Part shown: positions 21,412-33,106 of the stretch, piece after piece | Layout: each line of letters opens with the position of its first letter | How positions within the stretch are numbered: the stretch's first letter is position 1 | From: Raphanus sativus | Taxonomy: Eukaryota > Streptophyta > Magnoliopsida > Brassicales > Brassicaceae | Length of the DNA stretch: 64,000 bases | Assembly (NCBI RefSeq): GCF_000801105.2 | Contig: NC_079516.1 | Location: forward strand, 48,901,265-48,965,264 | Reading direction: 5' to 3' | Notes under the pieces: model-generated | Databases searched by the model: none | What the model was told of the DNA's origin: nothing | What the model saw: the letters and a program-made list of their open reading frames with translations, nothing else | Position numbers and translations under genes: made by a program

Positions 21412-23704
21412 TTAGAGGTATTGTGTTTGTATCCTGTCTCTGTTCTGCTCCCACCATGTCTTTGCATGCACTTCACCAAACCGTTCCCGACTACAAACGA
21501 TAAAGAGATCGGTTACTTGGCTATCAAGTTACTAACTAAGAGAGATTAAGTTTACCTGAATCTGACACGGCGTAGCTCTCTGGTTCCGTCAGGTAACTGT
21601 CTGATGGTAATGTGAACCCCAGGCTCGTCTTCTTCGACCCACTCAGCTTGCATTTCACTAGCGTTACTGACAGAAGGCGGGTCGTCCCTAGATGAGGTGG
21701 TGATTCTTGCTGCGTCCATTGGTGGTCCATAGAAGTGATGTGGGATGCTGCCGCTTCCTCCTGGAGGTCTGTAGTTGTGTCTTGGAGTCCAGTCTCTGCT
21801 TTCTCTTGCTGATTCTATTCTTGTGTATGTTGAATCTCTCTGCGACTGAAAGAGGTTACAAAACATGAAGTTAACAAGTTGTGATTGATTACTCATTAAC
21901 AACGAATGTAATCTCTAGAGAATGATGATTTTTTTTACCTGATCTTCGGATCTACCAGGGGTTTGAAGGGCTTGACGGTTAAATCTCTGAACATTGTAAA
22001 GCTCAACTATTCTGTCGTAGTTCTCACCCCACCACCTCTGAGCCTGCCACTTGTCAAACACCTCCCGGCTACAGCAAAGACACAAGTAAAGTATTAACTT
22101 CATTTTCATTTCATGAAGTGAAATATCAAACTCATTTCATGGCTTTCAAATACCTGAAACGTATCCGTTTAAGATCATTTCCTCCACTGGGAAGTGAGAC
22201 GAATGTAATGTGAACACCAGGCTCTACTTGAGCCATCCACTCCTTTGGCTCATCATCTTCTAGCACCACATCACACGACTGAGCAGAGATGGATTCACGT
22301 TCACCGCCGCCATACATCGATGTGAATCTTGAGTCTGCCCGTCCTCCTTGATTATGGGAGGAGCTTGTGAAGTCCCAAGCAGGAGTTGAACTCGTGCTTC
22401 CACCACCACCCATATAAGGGTATGGAACACTATCCGATGCAGCGTCGAAATCCGGATACTTTCTAATCTCTCTCCTCAAATTGCTGCTTGAGGAGCCAGA
22501 TGGTGGCTTGGATTGTTTAGAAGCACCAGAGAATTTTGACGCCATATCTTTAATCTGCATAGCATTCATTCATACACAGGAAGTGAGCTAAAGTAAAATC
22601 CTAAAACACATAACATAGTACCAGGACCACCACATTTAATATATTTGGACAGAACATGTAACAAAACAGTTAAAGCAAAGTCTTCTGCCATGAAAAAAAT
22701 GCGTCGAGAAGATTTATCATTTTCTTTATGCCAACTAAGGAAAAAAAAGGAGTCTTACTATAATCATTCATAAAAAGAGCATCAATAAAGCTAGGAGATG
22801 AGATCTGATAATAATTTGAAACATATAATATAGTTCATCTTGTCTTCTCCATGAATAGAAACATAATCATAACACTTCTCTGTTTTTTTTTTCTTTTCTT
22901 TGTGTTCTTTTGATTTATACTATATAGTTGCCCCACCACAAAATTCTTTCTTTTTTCTCATGTCTAGATAAGAATCCACTAGAGATTGTTTGTTATAGGA
23001 AAGTATATAAGATCAATCTTCAATAACAAGCAAAAATCATGTTACAACTAGGCGTGACTTCATTAACCTTTTTCGAAATCAATTTTGATAACAACATCAT
23101 CCACACAAATCGTCAGCCGTAATCCTTGAATGCATAGTTCTGAGATTTTACTAGATTTATTTTAATTATTGTACTAATTGTTGCTTCCTTTTATGTCAAG
23201 TCACATATAGAGGAGAAAAAACACTGACACTATCTATTAAAGAGAGCTGTGTAAGAGGCTCCAGGGAGGGGGGGGGGAAGTGATGTAGCATCAGGATAAG
23301 ATCTTGTCTAAAAGATCCTCTATTTTGTCTGTAACCTGCAGCCTTAACAACAGTAACACCTCTAACTATCTTGTGAACTGAAAACTCTATACTTTTGTAC
23401 TTGATAGTATCCTAATTTGAACTGTTTAATATCTCTTAAAAGAAAAAGGATTTTGAAAACACTTTATTTTTTTCACTACAATAGTTAAACAGTGTTAAGG
23501 ACCAAAGCAATTAAAAAGAAGCAGCAAAGATAAAGTGACAAAAGAGGGCGTAAGAATAGATCTTGAGAAAGATAAAGAGAGAAAGACCTGTGTAGTTAGG
23601 CTTTTAACGGCTTCTTTAGTGTTGGGAGTGGTGCTCCCACGCGCTCCATCTTCGTCTTCATCGTCTCTGTCTGATGTTTTTGTGCAGTTTATGCAAGTAA
23701 ACAT
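21412..23704 (-). CDS. BRXL1: BREVIS RADIX-like 1, two BRX domains, 5 coding exons
   Basis: BRX-family proteins are plant-specific regulators of root growth and vascular development that shuttle between plasma membrane and nucleus. Exons: 23588-23704, 22154-22554, 21939-22068, 21556-21845, 21412-21490; 1017 nt, 338 aa (Arabidopsis BRXL1 is about 331 aa as I remember). The N-terminus MFTCINCTK is the conserved, probably acylated, membrane motif, followed by STTPNTKEAVKSLTTQIKDMA. The first BRX domain begins at EWMAQVEPGVHITFVSLP and ends with WWGENYDRIVELYNV. The second begins at EWVEEDEPGVHITIRQLP and ends with WWEQNRDRIQTQYL. Each domain is split by an intron in its R-F-S-R-E motif, at the same position. 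A long intron (22555-23587) separates the first two coding exons. A 5' leader with at least one intron probably extends towards 25.4 kb. Confidence 0.95.
22555..23587 (-). other. BRXL1 first coding intron
   Basis: 1033-bp intron with donor CAG|GTCTTTC and acceptor TGCAG|ATTAAA. Contains a G-run near 23263-23277; no ORF or repeat of note. Confidence 0.8.
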
Positions 23705-26537
23705 CTTTGCACTCTTCTTTATGCGCTCTGCCCTTTAAGCTCTCTATACACCAGGTAAATAGAGTGTTACAAAACAATACAACTAAAACCACTGCTCATA
23801 ATAAGGACAATATATATGTATAAAAGAAAGGAAGAAATGAAATGTTAAGTAATGCTAGAAAATAGTAACCTACAATACAATATCAATAAGAGTAGTGCTT
23901 AATTAATTCATCAGATAAGCAAAAAGTTGGTGAAAACATTACATGAACATAGAAGAGAGTTATATTGTTTAAAAATTTATACTCGACACAATGAGTTGAG
24001 AATTTTTTAATTTTTCATACCCACAAAGATTAAGAAATCATATTCTTGAAAATATTTCAAGAAATCAAGGAACTCAAATAAAGTTGAGAGGGATACAAGT
24101 TATATTAATTAAAAACAAGCAGTGAAGGTTTCATAATTAGGGGCAATAATCTTGATAAAGACAAAAGTGTTCAAAGATTAACTTGGGGATCAGAGAGGAG
24201 AGGGACCCCAGAGAAAAAAATAAAGTATTTCAAAGGATTGTCCAAAGCAGCACCTGATAGATCCAAACTATAGTCTTTCTAGAATAATAAAAAATATTTT
24301 GAAATGTGAACATGATAGAGACAAGCAATGGTATCAAAAGAAAATTATAATGAATTTAGTTTTAATATTTTCTATAGAAAGTGGTCTAAATAGAGAGGCC
24401 AAACTGAGTGTGTAAATGCTTTTTTGTGCAGCAATACCAAGCAAAGACCCATTCCCTTGTATATATTCTCTTTTTATTTCTCATGCGAGGTGCGAGCCGA
24501 AGTGTCTGACATTTAAATAAACATTTTTGGGTATGAAAATTAAAATAAATATGTTTATAGAAATATATAATTCTATAAGTGGTATGAAAAAAAAACAAAG
24601 TTAATATCTCCTGATCCCCTCGTGTCCATCATCTAAAACTGAAAGAGACAGAGAGACACACGAATTTATTTACGTGACTGCAACAAAATGGAATCTTTAA
24701 CAGTCACATGTTTGAAGAAAAACGAAAGAGCTAAAACCAAGAAAATGATAGGACCAATCTAAATGCATGTAAAGAAAAAAAATGAATAAGATAGATAGAT
24801 TAAGAGAAGAAAGGAGTGTGTCACGAATTACGAAGAAAGGTTATACTAGTAGCTACCTACCTTTTGTATAGATGTCTGCAGGTTAAGCGTGTTTATCTGA
24901 AAACTTACTCGAGAGGATTTGCTTTTGTGATGCTATTATTGAGCTCTGTTCCTATAAATAGCCCATCAAAGGCAACAGAGATTTTAGCAGCGTTACAGGG
25001 CAGAGAGTAGTAAATGCGGGAGCAAAAGGACGACGTAATTGATGATGATGATTGATGAATGTCTTTTATTTTTTTATTGGAGATTTTAAAAAAAAATCGA
25101 CAAGTTTTCCTTTATTTCTGTCGAGTAAAAAAGCAAAAGTAAAGTATGAATAGTAGTCAATACCAATGAAACTTTTGAAATGACGAATTTTAACTCAAGT
25201 GGTATGGTATTTTTTCCAGGAAACTCTGGTTCTTTGATTACAATGTGGACTAGGCTTAAGGTAATTGATCCACCATTAATGCAGGAGATGGAACAAGACA
25301 ATGGAATGTAAAGAAAACCAAGACTCAGAAACAGTGAATTAAGATATAACAACAAAGGAGAATGCAAGTTTTATACATACCTTAGCTCGGTTTAGCGATG
25401 AGCAAGAATCGGAGAAGAAATTACAGACGGAACTTAACTATTTGACCGGATCATTCCATCTTCTTGGAGCAAAATCAAATAAAAATCTGAAAATATTTGT
25501 CACTCTCTTGGAGCAAAGTTACTCCAAATGAAAAAAATATCAAGATGGAGAAAGAGAGCAGCAATATTCTCTTCTTGGAGCCGCCTACCTTTAAATATTT
25601 GAATAGACAAAAAAATAAATTCCAAAATCCGGGGCGAGAATCCGGGTAAGCGGGTTACCCGGGAACTGGTACGGAGCTCCGGTTTTTGTTTTAAAGAAAG
25701 ATGACGGAGAGACAGAGAGAAGACGGACCGTGGGTCATTTATATAAGTGGAGAAAAAATAGGTACTTGACGGCGTTTATGTTCTTTTGCCGTGAGTTGAC
25801 GGAGACACCTTTTGAGTAGTAACGATGAAATTTGGTCTCGAGAAGAGATGGCAGCGAGGGCCCATGGTGTTTTGCCGGTGACGGAGAAAAGAGAGAGATA
25901 GAGGATCTCTTACGTGACCAGGAAGTAGGTTACGTGGCTATCTCTAACTGGCTAGTGTTGGTTTAAACGGGTCGGGTTACGGTTCTCACGAATCATAAGA
26001 CTTTGACAGGCCCAGGGAACGGTCGCATCACATTGGTCTTTTTTGTTCGTCTCTTCATTCAATTTTTTTTCTCTTTTTTTTTACTTTATTTTATTAAAGC
26101 TAGTTTTTTTGTTCAAAAGCTAATTTAAAACCGATTGTATCATTAAAAAGTTCATTAAACAGATTTTAAAGATGTTACAAAAACAATGAAAATTTAAAGT
26201 AAAATTAACTATTTTCTGCATCAGAAACTAGGTAAGACAAACATCTTTAGTGACAAATAGTATAACTTATTTTTGTCTTTTTGACACATTATTAATTTTA
26301 TTTCAAAGTTAATATTCGAAACAAATTAAAGATAAGAGTTTATAATGACAGAATGGTCAGTCTTCGCATTTCGCATGGCAAAAAATTAACGATGTAAAGA
26401 CTTCTTCTCTCAATTTACAATCCAACATGTTCTAAAAGCAAAGAACATAACAATAGACAAACTTATACTAGATGTTTGAAGTTCTCTCTAATATACAATA
26501 TGTTGGTCATGTAAACATCAGTTTGGATTTATGAATT
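23705..26537 (-). promoter_or_regulatory. BRXL1 5' leader and promoter region
   Basis: No coding sequence is seen. The distance and the relatively GC-rich block at about 25600-25960 suggest that the BRXL1 transcription start lies far upstream, with leader introns between. That block holds ACGTG cores (near 25912 and 25933) and a TATATAAG-like stretch near 25738 whose orientation does not settle the start. The assignment to BRXL1 is inferred from family habit and position. Confidence 0.4.
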
Positions 26538-26782
26538 GTTGAGTAGTTGAAAATAGCTTTGTTACTGTTAAAGAATAGCTTTGTTACTGTTGAAGAATAA
26601 ACGCTATCATTCAAAACAACCAAATAGACTAGAATTGACTAAAATTTAAATATCACTGTTTAAGTATAAGCAAATAAAACTTAATAAATTTTGGAATTAA
26701 ATAGAGAGAAATATATGATGCCAAAAAAATAGAGAGAAATTATATAAGGTAAAAAGAAACTATCATCTTTGTGTCCAAGCCT
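26538..26782. repeat. Local duplication, unit A (Helitron-free copy)
   Basis: About 245 bp that recurs as unit B at 26788-26870 plus 28322-28440. Shared phrases include GTTGAGT.GTTGAAAATAGCTT, AACCAAATAGACTAGA, TAAGCAAATAAAACTTAATA and CTTTGTGTCCAAGCCT. It contains a short internal tandem (ATAGCTTTGTTACTGTT twice at about 26552-26590). Confidence 0.8.
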
Positions 26783-26870
26783 AGTCTGTTGAGTGGTTGA
26801 AAATAGCTTAGTCTGTTGAAGAATAAAATCTATCACTCAAAACACAAACCAAATAGACTAGAGAGAAATA

Positions 26871-28321
26871 TCCCCTTAGTATTAATAGAGGAGCAATTAA
26901 AAAGAACAACCTTTAAAGAGTAGAATTATTACCATGTTGCCATTTTGCATAGGTGTCTTCCTCACAATACACCTCAGCCTTCCTATGCATTAATCCTTAA
27001 ATTACTAGATTATTTACATCAATTGCCATTGGTATGTCACAAATTTACAGCATGATTTTTCATTACATTTTGACTATAATTACTGATTTTTGTTCTTGAT
27101 GACCTAATCTATGGAACGTAGTGGTAACTGAAACCAAATTAATGATTGATAGCTAACTATTTCTATAATTACGACCATGATTTATTCAAAATGTAAATGT
27201 TAATGTGTCTCGCTCTCTCTCTAAAATGTTAACGTTTTTGGTTTAAATTTTTACAATACGAAAATGCAATTAATATTCCACCATCTAGAAGTCTTTTGGT
27301 TCTGGTCCACAATTTGTATTCTATAATAAAAAATAAAAAATCAATATTAAAATGTTAGATTAGTGGTTTACATCTTAATTTAATTTACCGGTTTTCTCAA
27401 GTGAGAGTAATGTATATTAGTATTTTCGGGATTTTAGAAGATCATAATTTTATTGAATTAAACATTCAGGAAGCATATTATTGGATTACACCACACAAAT
27501 ACTTAAACATGTAACTGTTCATTTTATTGAATTAAACATTCAGGAAGCGCAGGTCTTATCCTAGCAGTATTGGCAAATTAATTGGAGAGATGGTAATATT
27601 TAATACTTATTGTATAAAATAATATTTCAACCCTATATATACTTTAATTATAATAACACATTTTTGTATTTTTTTGCAAGGTCGCTTCAAGAAGCTTACT
27701 AACATTGATGGATTTTCAAAAGTTGTTTTTGAACCAAACGGTGTTCCAGAAATCGATGCTTTCAAGAAGAGGTATTATATTTAATTTCTATGCCTTTCTT
27801 AATTAAATTTGTAAATAGTCATACTACTAACCTTTGTTTGTTCTCTTTATAGGATTGCAGACAATGGAGTTTAATTTCTATAAGTGGCGATTTTTTTTTT
27901 TTAATGTTTTTCTTATTTTTTTGCGCTCCTTTTCTGTTTTATTATTAATAGTACTTTAATGTCTTATTTATGTTTTTAAAAATATTATTCAGCATTTATT
28001 TTATGTCAACAATTATGTCTTATAAGTTTCAAGTGAATGACCCATTTCAAACTTGAGATAGATTCTTATATTTTAAAACAAATACAAATCCATAAAGTAA
28101 TCTTATTTTAATCCAATATGTCGATCCTCGACTTTTCAACATAAGACATGATGTTTGTTATTTGTATCTTCTAATGCATATATTCGTGTTATCATTGTCT
28201 CACTTTTATCATATTTTACATATTCATACTATACATGTATATTAACAATTTAAAATATATTACGTACGTAAAATAATTTATTAATTTTTTCACTCCGCGC
28301 AAGGCGCGGATCATATCCTAG
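26871..28321 (+). mobile_element. Non-autonomous Helitron, 1451 bp
   Basis: Starts with TCCCCTTAGTATTAATAGAG after an A and ends with CCTAG before a T, the A|T insertion rule of Helitrons. Ten bases before the terminal CTAG is a perfect hairpin, CCGCGC-AAG-GCGCGG (28295-28309). No Rep/helicase coding sequence. The sequence after the 3' end, TAAGCAAATAAAACTTAAT, is found directly after GTA in unit A, supporting the boundary. Contains an exon-like segment (27681-27773 plus 27854-27876) and a 28-bp direct repeat (about 27450-27477 and 27524-27551). Confidence 0.87.
27681..27876 (+). pseudogene. Exon-like gene fragment carried by Helitron
   Basis: Between an acceptor-like TTTTTTTGCAAG and a donor-like AAGAG|GTATTA lies an open stretch reading RFKKLTNIDGFSKVVFEP and then PEIDAFKKR. 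A second acceptor-like TTTATAG at about 27846-27853 leads to IADNGV and a TAA. This looks like the last two exons of a captured host gene. I do not recognise the source family. Confidence 0.45.
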
Positions 28322-28610
28322 TAAGCAAATAAAACTTAATAAATTTTAATAAGTAGGGCCACTAAATAAGATATTTGCTGGAATAAAATAGAGAGAAATT
28401 ATATAGGTAAAAAAAAACTATTATCTTTGTGTCCAAGCCTAAAACATGATTATACATTGACTAACCAGACGATAGTAACAGTTTTACTGTAGTAAAAGGC
28501 CGTAAAAACAAATAAAAAGCTCTTTTAAGTCTCCTTGTGACCCAAGAAACCGTGTATAGATTCTACTTGCTTCTTTGGAGTCTGTCTCTTGCGGGGTGGT
28601 GGTCACAGCA
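28322..28610. other. Unit B remainder and XEG113 3' flank
   Basis: 28322-28440 continues duplication unit B after the Helitron; the rest is the XEG113 3' untranslated region. Confidence 0.65.
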
Positions 28611-31600
28611 TCAGACAGGAGGATGATCTTCTTCTGGTGTCTGTGGAGGAACTGGTTTCCAACCAGGTTTCTCGTCCCAGTACATATCGTAGTAAATATG
28701 CCCCGGAGTCTTGTTCTCCTCACAACACCATATCCCCACATACCTCTTTACCCGTCTTCTGAATCTCTCTTCTCTCCCCTGCACACAACAAACCACATAT
28801 TGTTATCTCAGATCAGATTCTAAATTTCTGAGTATTTCACGGTTCAAAAGATCTACATACCTTGTCAGAGAATCCTGCGAAAGCATCTTCAACTGAAGAG
28901 AACTTGATCACTTTGACATCGTTGAAGGAAGAGAAAATCGCCTTGAACTGAGGTGTGACCACAAAAAAAAAACAAAGCAATGAGGCTAAAAGCCAACCCA
29001 TAGCAATAGACAGCGAAACAAATCTTTAGTTACCGTATCCTCATTGCTTCTCTTTGGGAACTTGAGAACCCCAGAGGAGCTTGTGATATTCGATGCCTCG
29101 CATCCTTCTTTTCCTTCTTGACAAAGCTGAACATCAAGCCATGACTCTTTAACCTGTAACAACATGCCACTTATGAAATGATTGATTAGAAAAAAAGAAC
29201 AATATCTAGGAAGTTCTGATATTACTTGTTTTGGTAATGATGGGTTGTCTAGGAAAGAGTATTCTCTGATACCAATCCCAGGGCCAAACTCATCTTCCGG
29301 TACCTCCTTTAGCATGATATTGACCTGTAATTGAAAATCCTTCAGAGTGTTATGAGGCAGTTTCAGAGAAAGAAAGAACCAGATGATAATATTGACATGC
29401 TGCAACGATGTTACCTCAAAGACATGATCAAGAGGGCAGATGAAAGGTTGCCGGGTCATAGATCCCTCAAGAGTACCAGGATGTCCAAACCAAAGCCTAT
29501 CTAACCTGCACCATATTGGTGGCATCACCTGAAAACATTATAAAAGAGACAAATCCAGATAAACGTAAGTAAGAACCAATCAAATATCACCACTAAATAT
29601 GCATTTAACCTGTTGAATAAACTCACCAGCGTACGGTTTAGTAGAGACGCAATGGCTAAAGCTGATCTGATCTGTTTCATCTGTCAAAATGTACCAAAAG
29701 GTAGATGTAATAATTAGAAGGTGATCATCAAATTAACATATAGCTCACCAAGGATGATGTTAGGTTAGTATATGCATACTTGGTGGTTAACGAGGGTAAA
29801 GTGTGATTCAATTGTATGCTTCCCGTCTAGTAACAAGCTCTTTGGAATAGATGGTTTGAACGAAATGAAACCTCCTGCATTGTGACAACATTGGTTTTGG
29901 CTTTTTCCCAGTCAACAAGATTAATGGTCTTTTTTATTTTTTACCTGGTGCATCGTAATACTCTGGTTGATCAAAGAAAACCATCCCTTCTCGAAGCCTG
30001 TGGCGTTTTCCTTCAGTACCAGCATACTGGAATGTTGTATGCAAAGCATATGGTTCTAGCCTGAGCTGTTGATACATAGCCTTACAAATACAAAAACGAG
30101 GAAGTAAACTATTAGAGTTTAAACCTACCACACAAAAAAAACAAGAACTTGCATGTAGAGAGAGAAAAGATACCTGAACAAAGTAAGTGTGACCACTGCA
30201 GAAGATGCTAGCCGGCAAAATCCCAACCTTGAGATTCCCATCATAAGCATAGAAAAGTCCACTCTCACCATCCACAGATGGACCTAGCTGTTTCCGAACA
30301 ATCTCGTTGAAACCATTTTGATCCCAAACCTTATCGTCTGCTAACAGCATTTCTTTCCATTCTTTTGCCAACTTTTTTGCAGATTCTGTTGGCCGCCAAT
30401 GGAATATTCCTATGTTGTAGGCAGCACCAACTTGTTGCCATATGTCCAAACTGTCATCTACCACTGTAGGCACAACTTGGTCGCTTGATGTCAAAACATC
30501 AGCTTCCGGGTACCGAGCCAAATAAGGGAGAGGGTTCTGTCACATAAACCAACTATCAGAAGGAGAGTCTTTGAAGGAAGTTTTTTTTAATTGTGAGTTG
30601 AATTAGTACCTTGAGCCAGACCATGTCAGTGTCACACATTAGAAGCTCGTAACCAAAAGGCAAGACAGAGTCGATGAGAATAACTTTCTCTCTTCCCATT
30701 TTGTGAAACGTAGGGGAGCCCCAGCCAACATCCACTGTGCTCATATGGCTTCCCATGTCAAACACCGGAACGCCTTTCCAGTACAGTGCCTCTAATAACT
30801 TTGTATCCATCGCACCTATAAATAATCCATCCCCACATAACATAAAAATTACTAACCTACAGAATGAGACATAGATATTATTAGTAAGTGAAAAAAAAAA
30901 AAAAAACTCACCAACAAGAAGATTGGAGATATCTAAATCAGTCAAGTGTTTAACCCAAGTCAAGATGAAATCCATAAAAGCATAGTTCCCAAAGGTGACT
31001 ATTATGACATTGTCCTTAACTCTTTCCCCAAACAACTCTTTCGTCAGTTTAAATGTCTCAAGAGGTGGCATCTTCTTGTCTCGAGGAGGAGACACCCAGA
31101 TATCCCCCAAGGATTTGCCTTGATCTTCCTCCGGTGATGGCTGTGGCAGTGCCCGTTGTGGTGGTGGTGGTGGTCCAACTGGTGTCTGAAACGTTGCGTT
31201 TTCTTGCGGAAGCTGGTGGATTCGGCCAGCAGCTACATATAATAAAACCAAGAAAACTTTAAGCTTCTTTCTGCTGCTTAGTGAGATTGATGGTATGATC
31301 AAGCAAAGCTTATCTAGCCTTAATACCATATGAACATTAAAATGGCAAAAAAAAACTAGACCTTTAAAAAAAAAAAGACAAAAACTTTATCATGCTAGTA
31401 AATGTAGATCCAAGTACATTAGTGAAGGGATACAAAAAGCTACGATGAGAATCAACTAAAAGTGATACAAAAGTCAAAACTTTGTAGCAAAATGAACATT
31501 GAGGTTTAAAAGGTCAACGGTGAGCTCGAATCACGATCAGAAGAAGAAGAAGAAGCAATGAATTAGAGAACCTAAGCTCCCTAAATCTCACGTATACTAA

Positions 31601-31866
31601 CGAAATCAAGCAGACCCATAACGAAAGTTTTCAACTTTAAATCGATTTCGAAGCAGAGGGAGAGGAGAGCGAGTGGGTGTTGGCTTCTTACTGAGGAGAG
31701 GAGGAGAAGAGAGCCAGGAGGTGGAGGCATTGGTGGGAGAGTAAATGGCGGAGAAGACGTAGAAGGAAGAGACGAGGACTCCGATGATGACCGTCGCGTA
31801 GATCGTCACGAACAGAGGCTTCGAATTCGTCGCCTCCCGAAACCCATTTCGCCAACCTTCCACCAT
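28611..31866 (-). CDS. XEG113: XEG113 extensin arabinosyltransferase (GT77), 12 exons
   Basis: Golgi type II membrane glycosyltransferase that, in Arabidopsis, extends the arabinose side chains on hydroxyprolines of extensins. Exons: 31692-31866, 30912-31232, 30610-30815, 30174-30536, 29945-30080, 29780-29874, 29627-29680, 29415-29528, 29226-29324, 29034-29153, 28861-28947, 28611-28778; 1938 nt, 645 aa, against about 644 in Arabidopsis. A single membrane anchor lies at about residues 19-43 (LFVTIYATVIIGVLVSSFYV), then a Pro-rich stem (VGPPPPPQRALPQPSPEED). The catalytic domain includes NYAFMDFILTWVKHL, FDMGSHMSTVDVGWGSP and the DxD motif in LLMCDTDMVWLK. The C-terminus ends CCEENKTPGHIYYDMYWDE. 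All phases agree. Confidence 0.95.
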
Positions 31867-33067
31867 TCCCTCCTCCTCTGAAAATTTTGAAATCGTCTTT
31901 CTTTCTCAATTCTCCATTATTACAGAACAAAGCTTTATTCGTTTTTGGGTTTTGTCTTCTTCGATCGTTAGGTAGGAGCTGGTCAACTTTGTTTTCGGCG
32001 TCTTCTCTTCTCCAGCCTCCTCGCTCATAATCAAAATCTATTGTTATTTACTGTTGAATCATTATTAGTTTGTTTCTTTGTTTGTTTATTAGTATTAAAA
32101 ACTTGATCATTGAACAATGAGTCCCCACACAAGTAATGCCAACATAGTGGACATGTGTAGATATGTACATAAATTTTATTATATTTCTTACTCAAATACA
32201 TTAATTTTATTATATTTCTTACTCAAATACATACATTTTAAACATTGTTTATTATAAATTTTCTCTCTGCAGTTTTTTTTTTCTTTTCTGGTTCACATCT
32301 TTCTTGAATCTTGGAAGTTAAAAATTTAGGATGTTCAGAGAGAGATAATTGGGAAAATTCAAATCCAAAAAACACTAATTATGACACAGTTTCAGGCTTC
32401 AGATTTAATGGGCTAGCATACACCGTAATTGACTTATGGCCCATTTTATAAGATTAAAATATAACTTAAGCCCGACAGTATCTAATAACTCTGTTTATAG
32501 TTTGAGGCTCTTTTAGTTTTCCTATATCTGTGACTCTATCAGGATCATGGCTCTCCAAGAAAGATTACATTAAGCAATGGAACTTTAAATTTTGAGAAGA
32601 AAAAAAAATTGATTCTATCCTGAAGTTCGCAGTTGAATTTCTAAGGATGATCGCAAAATGATTGTTCATAGATTTGTTCTTAACAATAACTGATAGAATA
32701 GCGCATGTCAATATGATTTGTCTCGCTAATATCCACCTAAAATCAACAAAACCTGCATGATTTATAGTTTGGTTTAAGTTGACTCCACTATTCTCAGAAC
32801 TATAATATAAAATCTGATATGATTTTGACATGGCTACATGGTATCTCTCAGCAAACAATCATGTACATGCGATTGTATTCATGATCATTTATCTACACAA
32901 ATATATTCACACACAAAAATCTACATAATGTTTTTTTATAATCTCTCATTCATGTTGTACATCTGGATAGGCTTCATAGATCCATCAGAAGAGTAGGTAA
33001 TCAGATTCAAATGATCATATTCAGACTGACACTAACCATCACATTTCAATGGGTACTATAATAAACA
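31867..33067. other. XEG113 upstream region
   Basis: Leader and promoter of XEG113, with TGGCCCA/GGGCTA-type motifs near 32408 and 32434. A perfect short tandem repeat (about 33 bp, TTTTATTATATTTCTTACTC, twice at about 32173-32233) is present. No gene seen. Confidence 0.5.
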
Positions 33068-33106
33068 CTAGAGTTTGATCCGCCCTTTCAAAGGACGGAT
33101 AAGATT
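33068..33106 (-). mobile_element. Helitron 3' terminus (minus orientation)
   Basis: On the minus strand the sequence reads CCGTCCTTTGAAAGGGCGG, a hairpin with one mismatch, then ATCAAACTCTAG followed by T. This is the Helitron 3'-end pattern. The element would extend to higher coordinates; its 5' end was not found. Confidence 0.6.

Noticed and set aside
25600..25960. A possible extra gene in the GC-richer block upstream of BRXL1
   Set aside because: No open frame of note; better read as promoter or 5' leader of BRXL1.
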